From positions 310,001 to 374,000 of the forward strand of contig NZ_BMKS01000004.1 of assembly GCF_014644455.1 (NCBI RefSeq): 64,000 bases of DNA. Reading direction: 5' to 3'. The first letter of the stretch is position 1. Each line of letters starts with the position of its first letter. The translations under genes and the position numbers were made by a program. This stretch comes from Caldovatus sediminis. Its GTDB lineage: Bacteria > Pseudomonadota > Alphaproteobacteria > Acetobacterales > Acetobacteraceae. The notes beneath the pieces are model-generated. The model saw nothing but the letters and a program-made list of their open reading frames with translations, was not told the origin of the DNA and searched no databases. Of this stretch, positions 10,525 to 21,062 are shown piece after piece.

Positions 10525-11904
10525 ATGGCCGCCCGCGCCTGGACCCCGAACAGTTGGCGAGACATGCCGATCCGGCAGGTGCCGGACTATCCCGATGCCG
10601 CCCGCCTGCACGCCATGGAGCGCCGGATCGCGGGCTTCCCGCCGCTCGTCTTCGCCGGCGAGGCGCGGCGCCTGAAGGCCGCGCTCGCCCGCGTCGCCGA
10701 CGGCCAGGCCTTCGTCCTGCAGGGCGGGGACTGCGCCGAGGGCTTCGCCGACTTCAACGCCAACATCATCCGCGACACCTTCCGCGTGCTGCTGCAGATG
10801 GCGGTGGTGCTGACCTTCGGCGCCGCGGTCCCGGTGGTGAAGCTCGGCCGCATGGCCGGCCAGTTCGCCAAGCCGCGCAGCTCCGACACCGAGACGCGCG
10901 ACGGCGTGACGCTGCCCTCCTACCGCGGCGACATCATCAACGCGGCCGAGTTCACGCCGGAGGCGCGCACCCCGGACCCGGGCCGGATGGAGTTCGCCTA
11001 CCTGCAGTCCGCCGGCACGCTGAACCTGCTGCGCGCTTTCGCCACCGGCGGCTACGCCGACCTGCACCAGGTGCACCGCTGGAACCTCGGCTTCGTGCAG
11101 CGCAGCCCGCTCGCCGACCGCTACGCCGACCTGGCGCACCGGATTGACGAGACGCTGAACTTCATGGCCGCCTGCGGCATGGCCGAGCTGCGCGAGGTGC
11201 GCGAGACCGACTTCTACACCAGCCACGAGGCCCTGCTGCTGCCCTACGAGCAGGCGCTGACGCGCGTCGATTCCACCACCGGCGACTGGTACGCCTGCTC
11301 CGCGCACTTCCTCTGGATCGGCGACCGCACCCGCCAGCCGGAGGGCGCGCATGTCGAGTTCCTGCGCGGCGTGAGGAACCCGATCGGCATGAAGGTGGGG
11401 CCGACCATGGACCCCGACGAGCTCGTCCGCCTGACCGAGATCCTCAACCCGGCGAACGAGAAGGGGCGGCTCACCCTCATCTCCCGCATGGGCGCGGACA
11501 AGGTCGAGGCGAAGCTGCCGGCGCTGATCCGCGCCGTGCAGCGGGCCGGGCGCAACGTCGTCTGGCTGTGCGACCCGATGCACGGCAACACCACCACGGT
11601 GAACGGCTACAAGACCCGCCGCTTCGACGCGATCCTCGCCGAGGTGCGCGGCTTCTTCGACGTCCACCACGCCGAGGGCACCTGGCCCGGCGGCGTCCAC
11701 GTCGAGATGACCGGCCAGGAGGTGACGGAGTGCCTCGGCGGCGCGCACCGCCTCTCGGAAGCCGACCTCGCGGCGAACTACGCCACCTTCTGCGACCCGC
11801 GGCTCAACGCCGAGCAGTCGCTCGAGCTCGCCTTCCTGGTGGCCGAGGAGCTGAAGGCGCGCCGCGCGCGGGCCGACGCCGCGCCGGCGCAGGCGGCGCA
11901 GTGA
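10525..11904 (+). CDS. Class II 3-deoxy-7-phosphoheptulonate (DAHP) synthase
   Basis: Condenses phosphoenolpyruvate and erythrose-4-phosphate to DAHP, the first step of the shikimate pathway. The 459-aa length and the segments [10 protein letters not shown] (metal-ligand Cys), [12 protein letters not shown], and CDPMHGNT (metal-ligand His) are hallmarks of the plant/actinobacterial-type (AroA-II) enzymes, unrelated in sequence to E. coli AroFGH. The ATG has GGAG about 11 nt upstream. Class II enzymes are usually allosterically controlled by aromatic amino acids; I saw no leader peptide rich in aromatic codons. The next gene starts 22 bp downstream and may be co-transcribed, though functionally unrelated. 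Confidence 0.94.
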   Translation: MAARAWTPNSWRDMPIRQVPDYPDAARLHAMERRIAGFPPLVFAGEARRLKAALARVADGQAFVLQGGDCAEGFADFNANIIRDTFRVLLQMAVVLTFGAAVPVVKLGRMAGQFAKPRSSDTETRDGVTLPSYRGDIINAAEFTPEARTPDPGRMEFAYLQSAGTLNLLRAFATGGYADLHQVHRWNLGFVQRSPLADRYADLAHRIDETLNFMAACGMAELREVRETDFYTSHEALLLPYEQALTRVDSTTGDWYACSAHFLWIGDRTRQPEGAHVEFLRGVRNPIGMKVGPTMDPDELVRLTEILNPANEKGRLTLISRMGADKVEAKLPALIRAVQRAGRNVVWLCDPMHGNTTTVNGYKTRRFDAILAEVRGFFDVHHAEGTWPGGVHVEMTGQEVTECLGGAHRLSEADLAANYATFCDPRLNAEQSLELAFLVAEELKARRARADAAPAQAAQ

Positions 11905-11926
11905 CGGGCGGGCGGGCGGCCCTTCC

Positions 11927-13138
11927 GTGACCGCGCCGGTGGCGAAGGCGGCGGCGAGGCAGGGGCCGCCGGCCTGCGACGTCTCCGATGCCGCCATCGC
12001 CGCGCGCACCGACAGCTATTTCAACCGCACCCGGGCGATCGTCTCGCGCTTCGGCGACTGCCGCGTCACCTACGCGGTGTTCATGCGCCGCCCCGTCATC
12101 TCCGCCCCCCGCCTCGCGGTGGAGTGGCTGGAGCGCGTCGCCGCCGCCCGCGGCACCCGCTTCGAGATCGAGCTGATGCACGAGGAGGGCCGCTGGGTCG
12201 GCGCCGGCGACCCGATCTTCTACCTCACCGGCCCGCTCGCGCAGCTCGCCGACCTCGAGACGATCTATCTGCAGAAGCTCGGCCCGCCCTGCGTCGCCGC
12301 GCACAACGCCTACCAGATGTGCCTGGAGCTGCCGCAGGTCGCCTTCCTCGCCATGGAGGCGCGCCACTGCGCCGGCTTCGAGATGCAGGAGATGATGGAG
12401 TACGCCGCCGCCGTCGGCAGCGCCGCGGCGCGGCGCGAGGGCGCGAAGGGCTTCGTCGGCAGCGCCAGCGACGCCACCGCCCACTACTTCGGCGGCACGC
12501 GCGGCCGCGGCACCATGCCGCACGCGCTGATCGGCTACGCCGGCTCGACCGTGCGCGCGGCCGAGATGTTCCACGAGACCTTCCCGGACGAGGACCTCAC
12601 CGTCCTCACCGACTATTTCGGCCGCGAGGTGACGGACGGCCTCGCCGTCTGCCGCCGCTTCCCCCACCTCGCCGCCGCCGGCCGGCTCGCGGTGCGCCTC
12701 GACACCCACGGCGGCCGCTTCCTCGAGACGCTCGACCCGGCGGAGAGCTACGCGGTGCTGGAGCGCCACGCGCCCCAGGTGATCCGCCGCTACCGCAGCG
12801 AGACGGAGCTGCGCTACCTGGTCGGCACCGGCGTCTCCGCTGCCGCCGTCTGGCGCATGCGCGAGGCGCTGGACGAGGCCGGCTTCCCGCGGGTGCGCAT
12901 CGTCGCCTCCTCCGGCTTCGGCGTCGCCAAGTGCCGGGTGATGGCCGAGGCCCGGGCGCCGATCGACGTCGTCGGCACCGGCAGCTTCCTCCCCGAGGCC
13001 TGGAGCGAGACCTACGCCACCGCCGACATCGTCGAGTACGACGGCACGCCCCGGGTGAAGGTCGGCCGCGAATTCCTCCTCCGCCGCAACGGCGCCCGCC
13101 GCCGCGGCGGCATCGGGGCGGCGGAAGCCGGGGACTGA
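11927..13138 (+). CDS. pncB: Nicotinate phosphoribosyltransferase
   Basis: A 403-aa enzyme that joins nicotinate and PRPP to nicotinate mononucleotide in the Preiss-Handler NAD salvage route. The family shows in DSYFNRT near residue 30, the barrel segments GSASDATAHYFG and RLDTHGG, and the phosphate-binding VGTGSFLP near the C-terminus. The start is GTG 11927, 22 bp after the DAHP synthase stop; no better start lies between it and the conserved region. The next gene, nadE, catalyses the last step of the same pathway, which supports the call. It belongs to the shorter bacterial/archaeal NAPRTase type, so the symbol pncB is used loosely. Confidence 0.88.
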   Translation: MTAPVAKAAARQGPPACDVSDAAIAARTDSYFNRTRAIVSRFGDCRVTYAVFMRRPVISAPRLAVEWLERVAAARGTRFEIELMHEEGRWVGAGDPIFYLTGPLAQLADLETIYLQKLGPPCVAAHNAYQMCLELPQVAFLAMEARHCAGFEMQEMMEYAAAVGSAAARREGAKGFVGSASDATAHYFGGTRGRGTMPHALIGYAGSTVRAAEMFHETFPDEDLTVLTDYFGREVTDGLAVCRRFPHLAAAGRLAVRLDTHGGRFLETLDPAESYAVLERHAPQVIRRYRSETELRYLVGTGVSAAAVWRMREALDEAGFPRVRIVASSGFGVAKCRVMAEARAPIDVVGTGSFLPEAWSETYATADIVEYDGTPRVKVGREFLLRRNGARRRGGIGAAEAGD

Positions 13139-13186
13139 CGCGCCGCCGAGCGATCGGCGCCGGCCGCGCGGGCCGGGCCGCGCGCG

Positions 13187-13215
13187 TTGACCCCCACCCG
13201 CCGCATCCCTAGGTT
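13187..13215 (+). promoter_or_regulatory. Candidate nadE promoter
   Basis: TTGACC (13187-13192), 17 bp, TAGGTT (13210-13215). The -10 ends only 9 bp before the nadE ATG, so the mRNA would have almost no leader. Confidence 0.45.
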
Positions 13216-13224
13216 CCGGCAGCC

Positions 13225-14892
13225 ATGGCCGCCGACACGCTCCGCCTCGCCCTCGCCCAGATCAACCCGCACGTGGGCGCGCTGCGCGCCAATGCGGAGC
13301 GCCTCCGCCGGGCGCGGGCGGAGGGGGCGCGGCTCGGCGCCGACCTCGTGGTCACGCCGGAATTCTCGATCTCCGGCTATCCGCCCGAGGACCTGGTGCG
13401 CAAGCCGGCCTTCGTCGAGGCCTGCGCCGCCGCCATCGCCGACCTCGCGCAGGAGACCGCGGACGGCGGGCCCGGCCTCGTCGTCGGCGGCCCCTGGCAG
13501 GAGGGCGGGAAGCTCCACAACGCCCTGTTCGTGCTCGAGGGCGGCCGCATCCTCGCCCGGCGCGCGAAGCACGAGCTGCCGAACTACGGCGTGTTCGACG
13601 AGAAGCGCGTCTTCGATCCCGGTCCGTGTCCGGGGCCCGTCGCCTTCCGCGGCTTCCGCCTCGGCCTGATGATCTGCGAGGACTGGTGGTTCCAGGCCGT
13701 CTCGGAGACGCTGGCCGAGAGCGGGGCCGAGATCCTGCTCTCGATCAACGCCTCGCCCTTCGAGGCGGAGAAGCACGAGCGCCGCCTCCAGCTCGGCATC
13801 GCGCGGGTGGTGGAGACGGGCCTGCCCTTCGTCTTCCTCGGCCAGATCGGCGGCCAGGACGAGCTGGTCTTCGAGGGGGCGAGCTTCGTGCTCAATCCCG
13901 ACCGCTCGCTCGCCGCCGTGCTGCCGATGTTCGAGGAGGCCATCACGCTCACCGAGTGGCGGCGCGAGGGCGGGCGCCTGGTCTGCGCGCCGCAGCCCCT
14001 GCCGCCGCCGGTGCCGCGGCTCGAGCAGATCTACCGCGCGATGATGCTCGGCCTGCGCGACTACGTCGGCAAGAACGGCTTCCCCGGCGTGGTGCTCGGC
14101 CTCTCGGGCGGCATCGATTCCGCCCTCTCCGCCGCGGTCGCGGCGGACGCGCTCGGGCCGCAGCGCGTGCGCGCGGTGATGATGCCCTCGCCCTACACCA
14201 GCCGCGAGAGCCTGGAGGACGCGGCGGCGGTCGCCGACCTGCTCGGCATCCGCTACGAGACGATCGGCATCGGCCCGGCGATGGAGGCCTTCCGGGCCAT
14301 GCTGGCGCCGGCCTTCGGCAACCTCCCGCCCGACACCACCGAGGAGAACATCCAGGCGCGCATCCGCGGCGTCACGCTGATGGCGCTGTCCAACAAGTTC
14401 GGCGGCATGCTGCTCACCACCGGCAACAAGAGCGAGATGAGCGTGGGCTACGCCACGCTCTACGGCGACATGTGCGGCGGCTACTCGGTGCTGAAGGACG
14501 TGTACAAGACGACGGTCTTCGCCCTCGCGCGCTGGCGCAACGCCAACCTCCCGCCCGGCGCGCTCGGCCCGCGCGGCCCGGTGATGCCGGAGCGGGTCAT
14601 CGTCAAGCCTCCCTCCGCCGAGCTGAAGCCGAACCAGACCGACCAGGACACGCTGCCGCCCTACGAGGTGCTGGACGCGATCCTCGAGGGCCTCGTCGAG
14701 GGCGAGAAGGGCGTGGACGCGATGGTCGCCGCGGGCTTCGACCGCGCCACCGTGCTGCGCGTCTGGCGCATGCTCGACCGCGCCGAGTACAAGCGCCGCC
14801 AGGCGCCGCCGGGGGTGAAGATCACCGAGCGCGCCTTCGGCCGCGACCGCCGCTACCCCATCACCAACGGCTTCACGGGGCTGGTCGCGTGA
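13225..14892 (+). CDS. nadE: Glutamine-dependent NAD(+) synthetase
   Basis: A 555-aa fusion of a nitrilase-fold glutaminase and a PP-loop ATP pyrophosphatase; it amidates nicotinate adenine dinucleotide to NAD using glutamine and ATP. The glutaminase triad includes Glu in TPEFSISGY and Cys151 in MICEDWW. The synthetase PP-loop SGGIDS lies at about 294-299, and TTGNKSEMSVGYATLYGD is the conserved ATP/NaAD segment. Shine-Dalgarno is weak and a promoter-like -10 lies directly in front. It follows pncB, so salvage and final amidation are grouped. The stop overlaps the next start (GTGA), implying translational coupling. Confidence 0.95.
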   Translation: MAADTLRLALAQINPHVGALRANAERLRRARAEGARLGADLVVTPEFSISGYPPEDLVRKPAFVEACAAAIADLAQETADGGPGLVVGGPWQEGGKLHNALFVLEGGRILARRAKHELPNYGVFDEKRVFDPGPCPGPVAFRGFRLGLMICEDWWFQAVSETLAESGAEILLSINASPFEAEKHERRLQLGIARVVETGLPFVFLGQIGGQDELVFEGASFVLNPDRSLAAVLPMFEEAITLTEWRREGGRLVCAPQPLPPPVPRLEQIYRAMMLGLRDYVGKNGFPGVVLGLSGGIDSALSAAVAADALGPQRVRAVMMPSPYTSRESLEDAAAVADLLGIRYETIGIGPAMEAFRAMLAPAFGNLPPDTTEENIQARIRGVTLMALSNKFGGMLLTTGNKSEMSVGYATLYGDMCGGYSVLKDVYKTTVFALARWRNANLPPGALGPRGPVMPERVIVKPPSAELKPNQTDQDTLPPYEVLDAILEGLVEGEKGVDAMVAAGFDRATVLRVWRMLDRAEYKRRQAPPGVKITERAFGRDRRYPITNGFTGLVA

Positions 14893-15287
14893 GCGGCGGC
14901 AGCGTCCTCGACAGCGGCCTGTTCGGCGCCCCCGGCGGCTACGAGGTGCGCATCCGCGACCTCTCCGGCGCCAGCGGCAGCGAGCCGGTCGAGGTCGTCC
15001 GCGGCTTCGCCACGCTCGCCCACGCCAACGCCTTCGCCCGCCGCTACGTGCGCGATTCCGTCGAGCGCTGCCGCGCCCCCGGCATGACGCCGGAGCAGGT
15101 GCTGGAGGCCTGGTTCGCCTACGGCGAGGACGCCGAGATCGCCGGGGGCGACGACCAGGCCTGGCGCAGCGCGGCCGAGCTGCGCGACTTCGCCCGCATC
15201 CCCGTCACGGATGCGGAGGAGCGCAACTGGCGCGCCCTCGACCCGCGGCGCTACGCCGACGACGAGGAGGGGGACGAGGACTCGTGA
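14889..15287 (+). CDS. Hypothetical protein, translationally coupled to nadE
   Basis: A 132-aa acidic, cytosolic-looking protein with no membrane segment or signal peptide and no motif I recognise. The GTG start at 14889 overlaps the nadE stop by 3 nt, and the frame keeps the codon bias of its neighbours to the end, so it is very probably real. The C-terminus is strongly acidic (DDEEGDEDS). The central part has the alternating pattern of a small alpha/beta domain. It sits between nadE and gltX; no function can be inferred. Confidence 0.72.
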   Translation: MSGGSVLDSGLFGAPGGYEVRIRDLSGASGSEPVEVVRGFATLAHANAFARRYVRDSVERCRAPGMTPEQVLEAWFAYGEDAEIAGGDDQAWRSAAELRDFARIPVTDAEERNWRALDPRRYADDEEGDEDS

Positions 15288-15399
15288 GCGGCCGCTTCGT
15301 CCGCGCCGGCGTCGAGGCGTGCCGCCGCGCCGCGGCCCCCGCCGCGCGCTCCGAGGACGCGGGCCGCGCCGCGCCCGGCCCCAGGCGGCGGGCGCCGGG

Positions 15400-16743
15400 A
15401 TGAAGCTCCGCTTCGCCCCCTCGCCGACCGGCTATCTGCATGTCGGCAACGCGCGCCTCGCGCTCGTCAACTGGCTGGTCGCGCGCCGGCACGGCGGCAC
15501 CTTCCTGCTGCGGCTCGACGACACCGACCGCGAACGCTCGAAGCCGGAATTCGCCGCCGCGATCGAGGAGGACCTGCGCTGGCTCGGCCTCGACTGGGAC
15601 GAGGGCCCGCTGCGCCAGTCGGAGCGGCTCGACCGCTACGCCGCCGCCGCCGAGCGCCTGAAGGCCGCAGGCCGCCTCTACCCCTGCTTCGAGAGCGAGG
15701 AGGAGCTGCGCGCCAGGCGCGAGCGGCGCCTGCGCGAGGGTCGCCCCCCCGTCTACGACCGCGAGGCGCTGAAGATGACGCGCGAGCAGTACGAGCGCGC
15801 CCTCGCCAGGGGCAGGTCGCCCTACTGGCGCTTCCTGCTCTCCGCGCGCTCCGTCGCCTGGCGGGACCTGGTGCTCGGCGACCGGCAGGTGAGGCTGCAG
15901 ACGATCAGCGACCCCGTGCTGATCCGCGCCGACGGCACGCCGCTCTACACCTTCGCCTCGGTGGTGGACGACCTCGAGACCGGCATCACCCACGTGGTGC
16001 GCGGCGAGGACCACGTGACCAACACCGCGATCCAGATCGACCTCTACGAGGCGCTCGGCGGCGACGCGGCGGCGCTCCGCTTCGCCCACCTGCCGCTGCT
16101 GACCGACGCGGAGGGCGGCCCGCTTTCCAAGCGGCTCGGCAGCGTCTCGCTGCGCCAATTCCGCCGCGACGGCATCGAGCCCGCGGCGCTCGCGGGCTAT
16201 CTCGCCGCGCTCGGCACCTCGCGCGATCCGCATCCCGCGATGCCGCGCGACCTCGTGGCGGAGTTCGACCTCTCCCAGGTCTCGCGCTCGCCCGCGCGCT
16301 TCGATCCGCAGCAGCTCCTCGCGCTGAACCGCCGCGCGCTGCGCGAGGCGCCGTTCGAGGCGGTGCGGGACCGGCTGCCGGAGGGCGCGGACGAGCGCTT
16401 CTGGCTCGCCGTGCGCGGCAACCTCGACCTGCTCTCCGAGGCGCGCGACTGGTGGGAGGTGGTGCAGGGCACCGTCGTCCCGCCGGCGCTGGAAGGCGAG
16501 GGGGAGTTCCTGCGCGCCGCGCTCGACACCCTGCCGCCCGAGCCCTGGGACGAGTCCACCTGGCAGGCCTGGGCCGAGGCGCTCAAGGCGCGCACCGGCC
16601 GCTCGGGCCGCGCGCTGTTCCGCCCGCTGCGCCTCGCCCTCACCGCGGAGGAGCACGGCCCCGACCTGAAGACCCTGCTGCCGCTGATCGGACGCGCGCG
16701 CGCCGCGCAGCGCCTCCGCATCGCCGCCACCGCCGCGAGCTGA
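15400..16743 (+). CDS. gltX: Glutamyl-tRNA synthetase (GluRS)
   Basis: A 447-aa class I aminoacyl-tRNA synthetase charging tRNA with glutamate. It shows the HIGH-type motif HVGN at residues 14-17 after FAPSPTGYL, the LDDTDRERS segment, and a KMSKS variant SKRLGS around residue 243. It is shorter than E. coli GluRS and lacks the Cys-rich zinc cluster: near residue 92 it reads LYPCFESEEEL with a single Cys. Many alphaproteobacteria carry two GluRS copies; this resembles the shorter, zinc-free copy, so a second gltX elsewhere is likely (inference). ATG 15400 has no strong RBS. cysS starts 1 nt after its stop. Confidence 0.92.
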   Translation: MKLRFAPSPTGYLHVGNARLALVNWLVARRHGGTFLLRLDDTDRERSKPEFAAAIEEDLRWLGLDWDEGPLRQSERLDRYAAAAERLKAAGRLYPCFESEEELRARRERRLREGRPPVYDREALKMTREQYERALARGRSPYWRFLLSARSVAWRDLVLGDRQVRLQTISDPVLIRADGTPLYTFASVVDDLETGITHVVRGEDHVTNTAIQIDLYEALGGDAAALRFAHLPLLTDAEGGPLSKRLGSVSLRQFRRDGIEPAALAGYLAALGTSRDPHPAMPRDLVAEFDLSQVSRSPARFDPQQLLALNRRALREAPFEAVRDRLPEGADERFWLAVRGNLDLLSEARDWWEVVQGTVVPPALEGEGEFLRAALDTLPPEPWDESTWQAWAEALKARTGRSGRALFRPLRLALTAEEHGPDLKTLLPLIGRARAAQRLRIAATAAS

Positions 16744-16744
16744 C

Positions 16745-18168
<1,424 letters not shown>

Positions 18169-18172
<4 letters not shown>

Positions 18173-18954
18173 CCGGACGCGACGGCGGCGCCGACCTCTC
18201 CCCGCCGCCGGGCGAGAGCCCGATCGTCGTGCTCGTCCGCCCGCAGCTCGCCGAGAACATCGGCGCCGTCGCCCGCGCCATGGGCAATGGCGGCCTGTTC
18301 CATCTCCGCCTCGTCGCCCCGCGCGACGGCTGGCCGCAGCCCTACGCCTGGCGCGCCGCCGCCGGCGCCGACCGCATCCTCGAGGCCGCGCGGGTGTTCC
18401 CGGACGTCGCCAGCGCCGTCGCCGACTGCCACCGCGTCCTCGCCACCTGCCCGCGGCCCCGCCACGTCATCATCCCCGTGCTCACCGCCCGCGCCGCCGC
18501 CGAGGAGCTGCGCGCCATCGCCGCGCGCGGGCTGCGCGCGGCCGTCCTCTTCGGGCCCGAGCGCGCCGGGCTTGACGCCGAGGATCTGGCCCGCGCCGAC
18601 ACGCTGGTGCGCTATCCGCTCAACCCGGTCTTCATGAGCCTGAACCTGGCGCAGGCGGTGATGGTGCTGGCCTACGAATGGTGGACCGCGGCCGACACGA
18701 CGCCGCCGCGCGTGCTGATGACCAACGAGACGCGCCCCGCCACCAAGGCCCAGCTCGAATCCTTCCTCGACCGCCTGGTCGCGGAGCTCGACGCCAGCGG
18801 CTTCCTCGATCATGCGCAGAAGCGCCCCGGCATGATCCGCAACCTGCGCCACTGGTTCGAGCGCGGCGAGGTCACCGAACAGGAGCTGCGCACCCTGCAC
18901 GGCGTCGTCACCGAGCTCTCGCGCGGGCGGATGCGCCGCGGGCGTCCGGAGTAG
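18169..18954 (+). CDS. trmJ: tRNA (cytidine/uridine-2'-O-)-methyltransferase TrmJ-like
   Basis: A 261-aa SPOUT (SpoU) family RNA 2'-O-methyltransferase, most like TrmJ, which methylates position 32 of tRNAs with SAM. It carries the three SpoU motifs: [11 protein letters not shown] (motif 1), FGPERAGL (motif 2) and [16 protein letters not shown] (motif 3, knot). A C-terminal helical extension ([23 protein letters not shown]) is typical of TrmJ. The start overlaps the cysS stop as ATGA. Another SpoU target is possible. Confidence 0.88.
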
Positions 18955-19045
18955 CGCCGAACCCTCGCGCGCCGCGCCGCGCTCGGGCGCCTCGCCGGGT
19001 CGGACCCTGGCGTGCGGCCTCTGCGCTGCGGCGGAGCCTGGCGCG

Positions 19046-19171
19046 CTACAGCCTGACCACTCCCATCATGCCGGCGACAGCGAACGCCGTCACGCCGATG
19101 AAGACGAGGATCCAGGCGATGTCGCCGGAGCGGGGGCGCGGCGCTTCGGTGCCGCTCGGGTCGTTCGGCAT
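19046..19171 (-). CDS. Small single-pass membrane protein (41 aa)
   Basis: A 41-residue ORF with a polar N-terminus rich in Pro/Arg and one hydrophobic helix ([19 protein letters not shown]) close to the C-terminus. The Shine-Dalgarno GGCAGGAG lies 5 nt before the ATG, much better than chance for this region. The frame runs open far upstream, but that part has no coding character. Small proteins of this layout are common and usually overlooked. It converges with trmJ and diverges from purC; function unknown. Confidence 0.5.
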   Translation of the reverse strand: MPNDPSGTEAPRPRSGDIAWILVFIGVTAFAVAGMMGVVRL

Positions 19172-19661
19172 GGGCTCCTGCCTTTCCGAGATGGTGTCCC
19201 GGCAGGGCGGCATCGCCCCATGCCAGGGAATGGACCTAGCCTCGAATACCCCAACCGCGCCCGGAACACAATGGAAGCCCTTGCTGGTCGGCCATGGTGT
19301 CAGGCGTGCATCCCGGGCGACGCCGACCCGGCGGTGGATGCGAATTCGACATACCAGGCATGTTCCATTTGCGCCGAACCCTTCCGGGAATCCCGGCGCC
19401 GAATGGAATTCGGAACGCGACGACCCCCGCGGATGGATCCGGAACGGGCCTGGACCGGAACGGGCGGCAAGACGGCGCAACCTCGCGCCGTCGCCGGCAA
19501 CCGCCGGTTCCCGGATCGCAGGGCGCATCCGTGCGGCATGCGCCGTGGCTCCCTGCCATGCTCCGGACGCCGGGTGGTCTCGCCAGCCTTGCCTTGCTAT
19601 ACCGCGCCCGACACGCCCGGCCCCCTCCCTCGGACCGCGGCGATCTGAGGATTTCCCGACC
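19172..19661. other. Long non-coding region upstream of purC
   Basis: 490 bp with visibly lower GC and no coding bias. It contains two short palindromes, CCGGGA-A-TCCCGG (19384-19396) and CCGAA-TGGAA-TTCGG (19399-19413), and repeated GGAAC/GGAAT words. An open frame across 19220-19648 shows no protein-like features. It is the likely control region of the purine operon. Confidence 0.5.
19595..19603 (+). promoter_or_regulatory. Extended -10 promoter candidate for purC
   Basis: TGCTATACC matches an extended -10 (TG-N-TATAAT type). No good -35 is seen. It ends 58 bp before the purC ATG. Confidence 0.45.
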
Positions 19662-20426
19662 ATGGCGCGACGCCGGCAGCTCTACGAGGGCAAAGCCAAG
19701 ATCCTGTTCGAAGGTCCCGAGCCCGGCACCCTTGTCCAGTACTTCAAGGACGACGCCACGGCCTTCAACGCACAGAAGAAGGGAACCATCACCGGCAAGG
19801 GCGTGCTCAACAACCGCATCAGCGAGTACCTGATGCTCCGCCTCGGCGAGATCGGCATCCCGACCCATTTCATCCGCCGGCTGAACATGCGCGAGCAGCT
19901 CATCCGCGAGGTGGAGATCATCCCGCTAGAGGTGGTGGTGCGCAACATCGCGGCCGGCAGCATTTCCCAGCGCCTCGGCATCCAGGAAGGCACGCGCCTG
20001 CCGCGCTCGATCGTCGAATACTACTACAAGAACGACCAGCTCGGCGACCCGCTGGTCTGCGAGGAGCACATCACGGCGTTCGGCTGGGCCTCCACGCAGG
20101 ACCTCGACGACATGGTGGGCCTCGCGCTGCGGGTGAACGACTTCCTTTCCGGCCTGTTCCTGGGCGTCGGCATCCTGCTCGTGGACTTCAAGCTCGAGTT
20201 CGGACGGCTGTGGGAGAACGACGAGATGCGCATCGTCCTCGCCGACGAGATCTCCCCCGACAATTGCAGGCTGTGGGACGCCAAGACCGGCGAGAAGATG
20301 GACAAGGACCGCTTCCGCCGCGACCTCGGCCGCGTCGAGGAAGGCTACCAGGAGGTCGCGCGCCGCCTCGGCATCCTGCCCGAGGCCGGGGTGCGCGACC
20401 TCAAAGGCCCGGAGCTGATGCAGTGA
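19662..20426 (+). CDS. purC: Phosphoribosylaminoimidazole-succinocarboxamide synthase (SAICAR synthase)
   Basis: A 254-aa enzyme that ligates aspartate to CAIR with ATP in de novo purine synthesis. It begins with the family signature [12 protein letters not shown], then [13 protein letters not shown], the substrate-binding [20 protein letters not shown], and the C-terminal [12 protein letters not shown]. Length is that of bacterial PurC. ATG 19662 is preceded by TGAGGA at 10-nt spacing. It is the first gene of the purC-purS-(2TM)-purQ-purL-bolA-grxD operon; its stop overlaps the purS GTG. Confidence 0.97.
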   Translation: MARRRQLYEGKAKILFEGPEPGTLVQYFKDDATAFNAQKKGTITGKGVLNNRISEYLMLRLGEIGIPTHFIRRLNMREQLIREVEIIPLEVVVRNIAAGSISQRLGIQEGTRLPRSIVEYYYKNDQLGDPLVCEEHITAFGWASTQDLDDMVGLALRVNDFLSGLFLGVGILLVDFKLEFGRLWENDEMRIVLADEISPDNCRLWDAKTGEKMDKDRFRRDLGRVEEGYQEVARRLGILPEAGVRDLKGPELMQ

Positions 20427-20668
20427 CGATCCGTGCCCGCGTCACCGTCATGCCCAAGCCGGGCGTGCTGGACCCGCAGGGCAAGGCGATCGGCCATGCC
20501 CTCGCGAACCTCGGCTTCGCCGGTGTCGGCGAGGTGCGCGCCGGCAAGGTGATCGAGCTCGAGCTGGCCGAGACCGACCCCGCCAAGGCGAAGGCCGTGG
20601 CCGAGGAGATGGCCCGGCGCCTGCTCGCCAACACGGTAATCGAGAGCTACCGCGTGGAGATCGGCTGA
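20423..20668 (+). CDS. purS: FGAM synthase subunit PurS
   Basis: An 81-aa small subunit that bridges PurQ and PurL in the three-part formylglycinamidine ribonucleotide synthase. The sequence runs from [17 protein letters not shown] through LGF..V.EVR.GK, the PurS fold signature, to [10 protein letters not shown]. The GTG start overlaps the purC stop (GTGA), so translation is coupled. Confidence 0.95.
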   Translation: MTIRARVTVMPKPGVLDPQGKAIGHALANLGFAGVGEVRAGKVIELELAETDPAKAKAVAEEMARRLLANTVIESYRVEIG

Positions 20669-20707
20669 AGTGGCGCCCGCCGCCCCGCCGCCGGGAGCGC
20701 GCCGTCG

Positions 20708-20971
20708 GTGATCAAGGCCAGCCTCTTCCTCATGCTCGGCCTGACGGTGGTGATCGCCGTCGTCCTGCGTTGGCGCGAGGAGCGGATGGACGCCGCGGCC
20801 CGGGCGGCCGGCGCGGTCAAGGGCGGGCGCCGCCCGGGCCTCGCCGGAGGCTGGCTCGCAGCCCGGAAGCGGGCCCTGAACCGCTGGGTCACCGCCGCCG
20901 CCATCGCGGTGCTGGTCACGATGGTCACGCTCGGCGGGCTGCACTGGCTGCGCGTCTGGCAGGGCGGGTGA
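20708..20971 (+). CDS. Small two-TM membrane protein inside the purine operon
   Basis: An 87-aa protein with a hydrophobic helix at the N-terminus (about 5-21), a basic loop of about 35 residues rich in Arg/Ala/Gly, and a second helix (about 62-82). Start is GTG 20708; an ATG alternative would lose the first helix. It is placed between purS and purQ, 39 bp after purS and 91 bp before purQ, on the same strand. I do not recognise a family. It is not a known component of FGAM synthase, and function is unknown. Confidence 0.6.
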   Translation: MIKASLFLMLGLTVVIAVVLRWREERMDAAARAAGAVKGGRRPGLAGGWLAARKRALNRWVTAAAIAVLVTMVTLGGLHWLRVWQGG

Positions 20972-21051
20972 GGGACCTCCGCGCGCCCCGGCGGCCTTCC
21001 GGCTCGCCCCGCCGCACGCCATCTATGCCCCGTCCGTCCGTACCGGTCAGC

Positions 21052-21057
21052 AGGAGG
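21052..21057 (+). promoter_or_regulatory. Perfect Shine-Dalgarno deciding the purQ start
   Basis: AGGAGG lies 5 nt before a CTG codon at 21063. The first in-frame ATG is 48 nt further on, so this RBS can serve only the CTG. Confidence 0.75.
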
Positions 21058-21062
21058 CTCCG

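Noticed and set aside
19220-19648. 142-codon ORF upstream of purC
   Set aside because: No coding bias, scattered Cys/Pro/Arg, no RBS, and it overlaps the purC promoter candidate.
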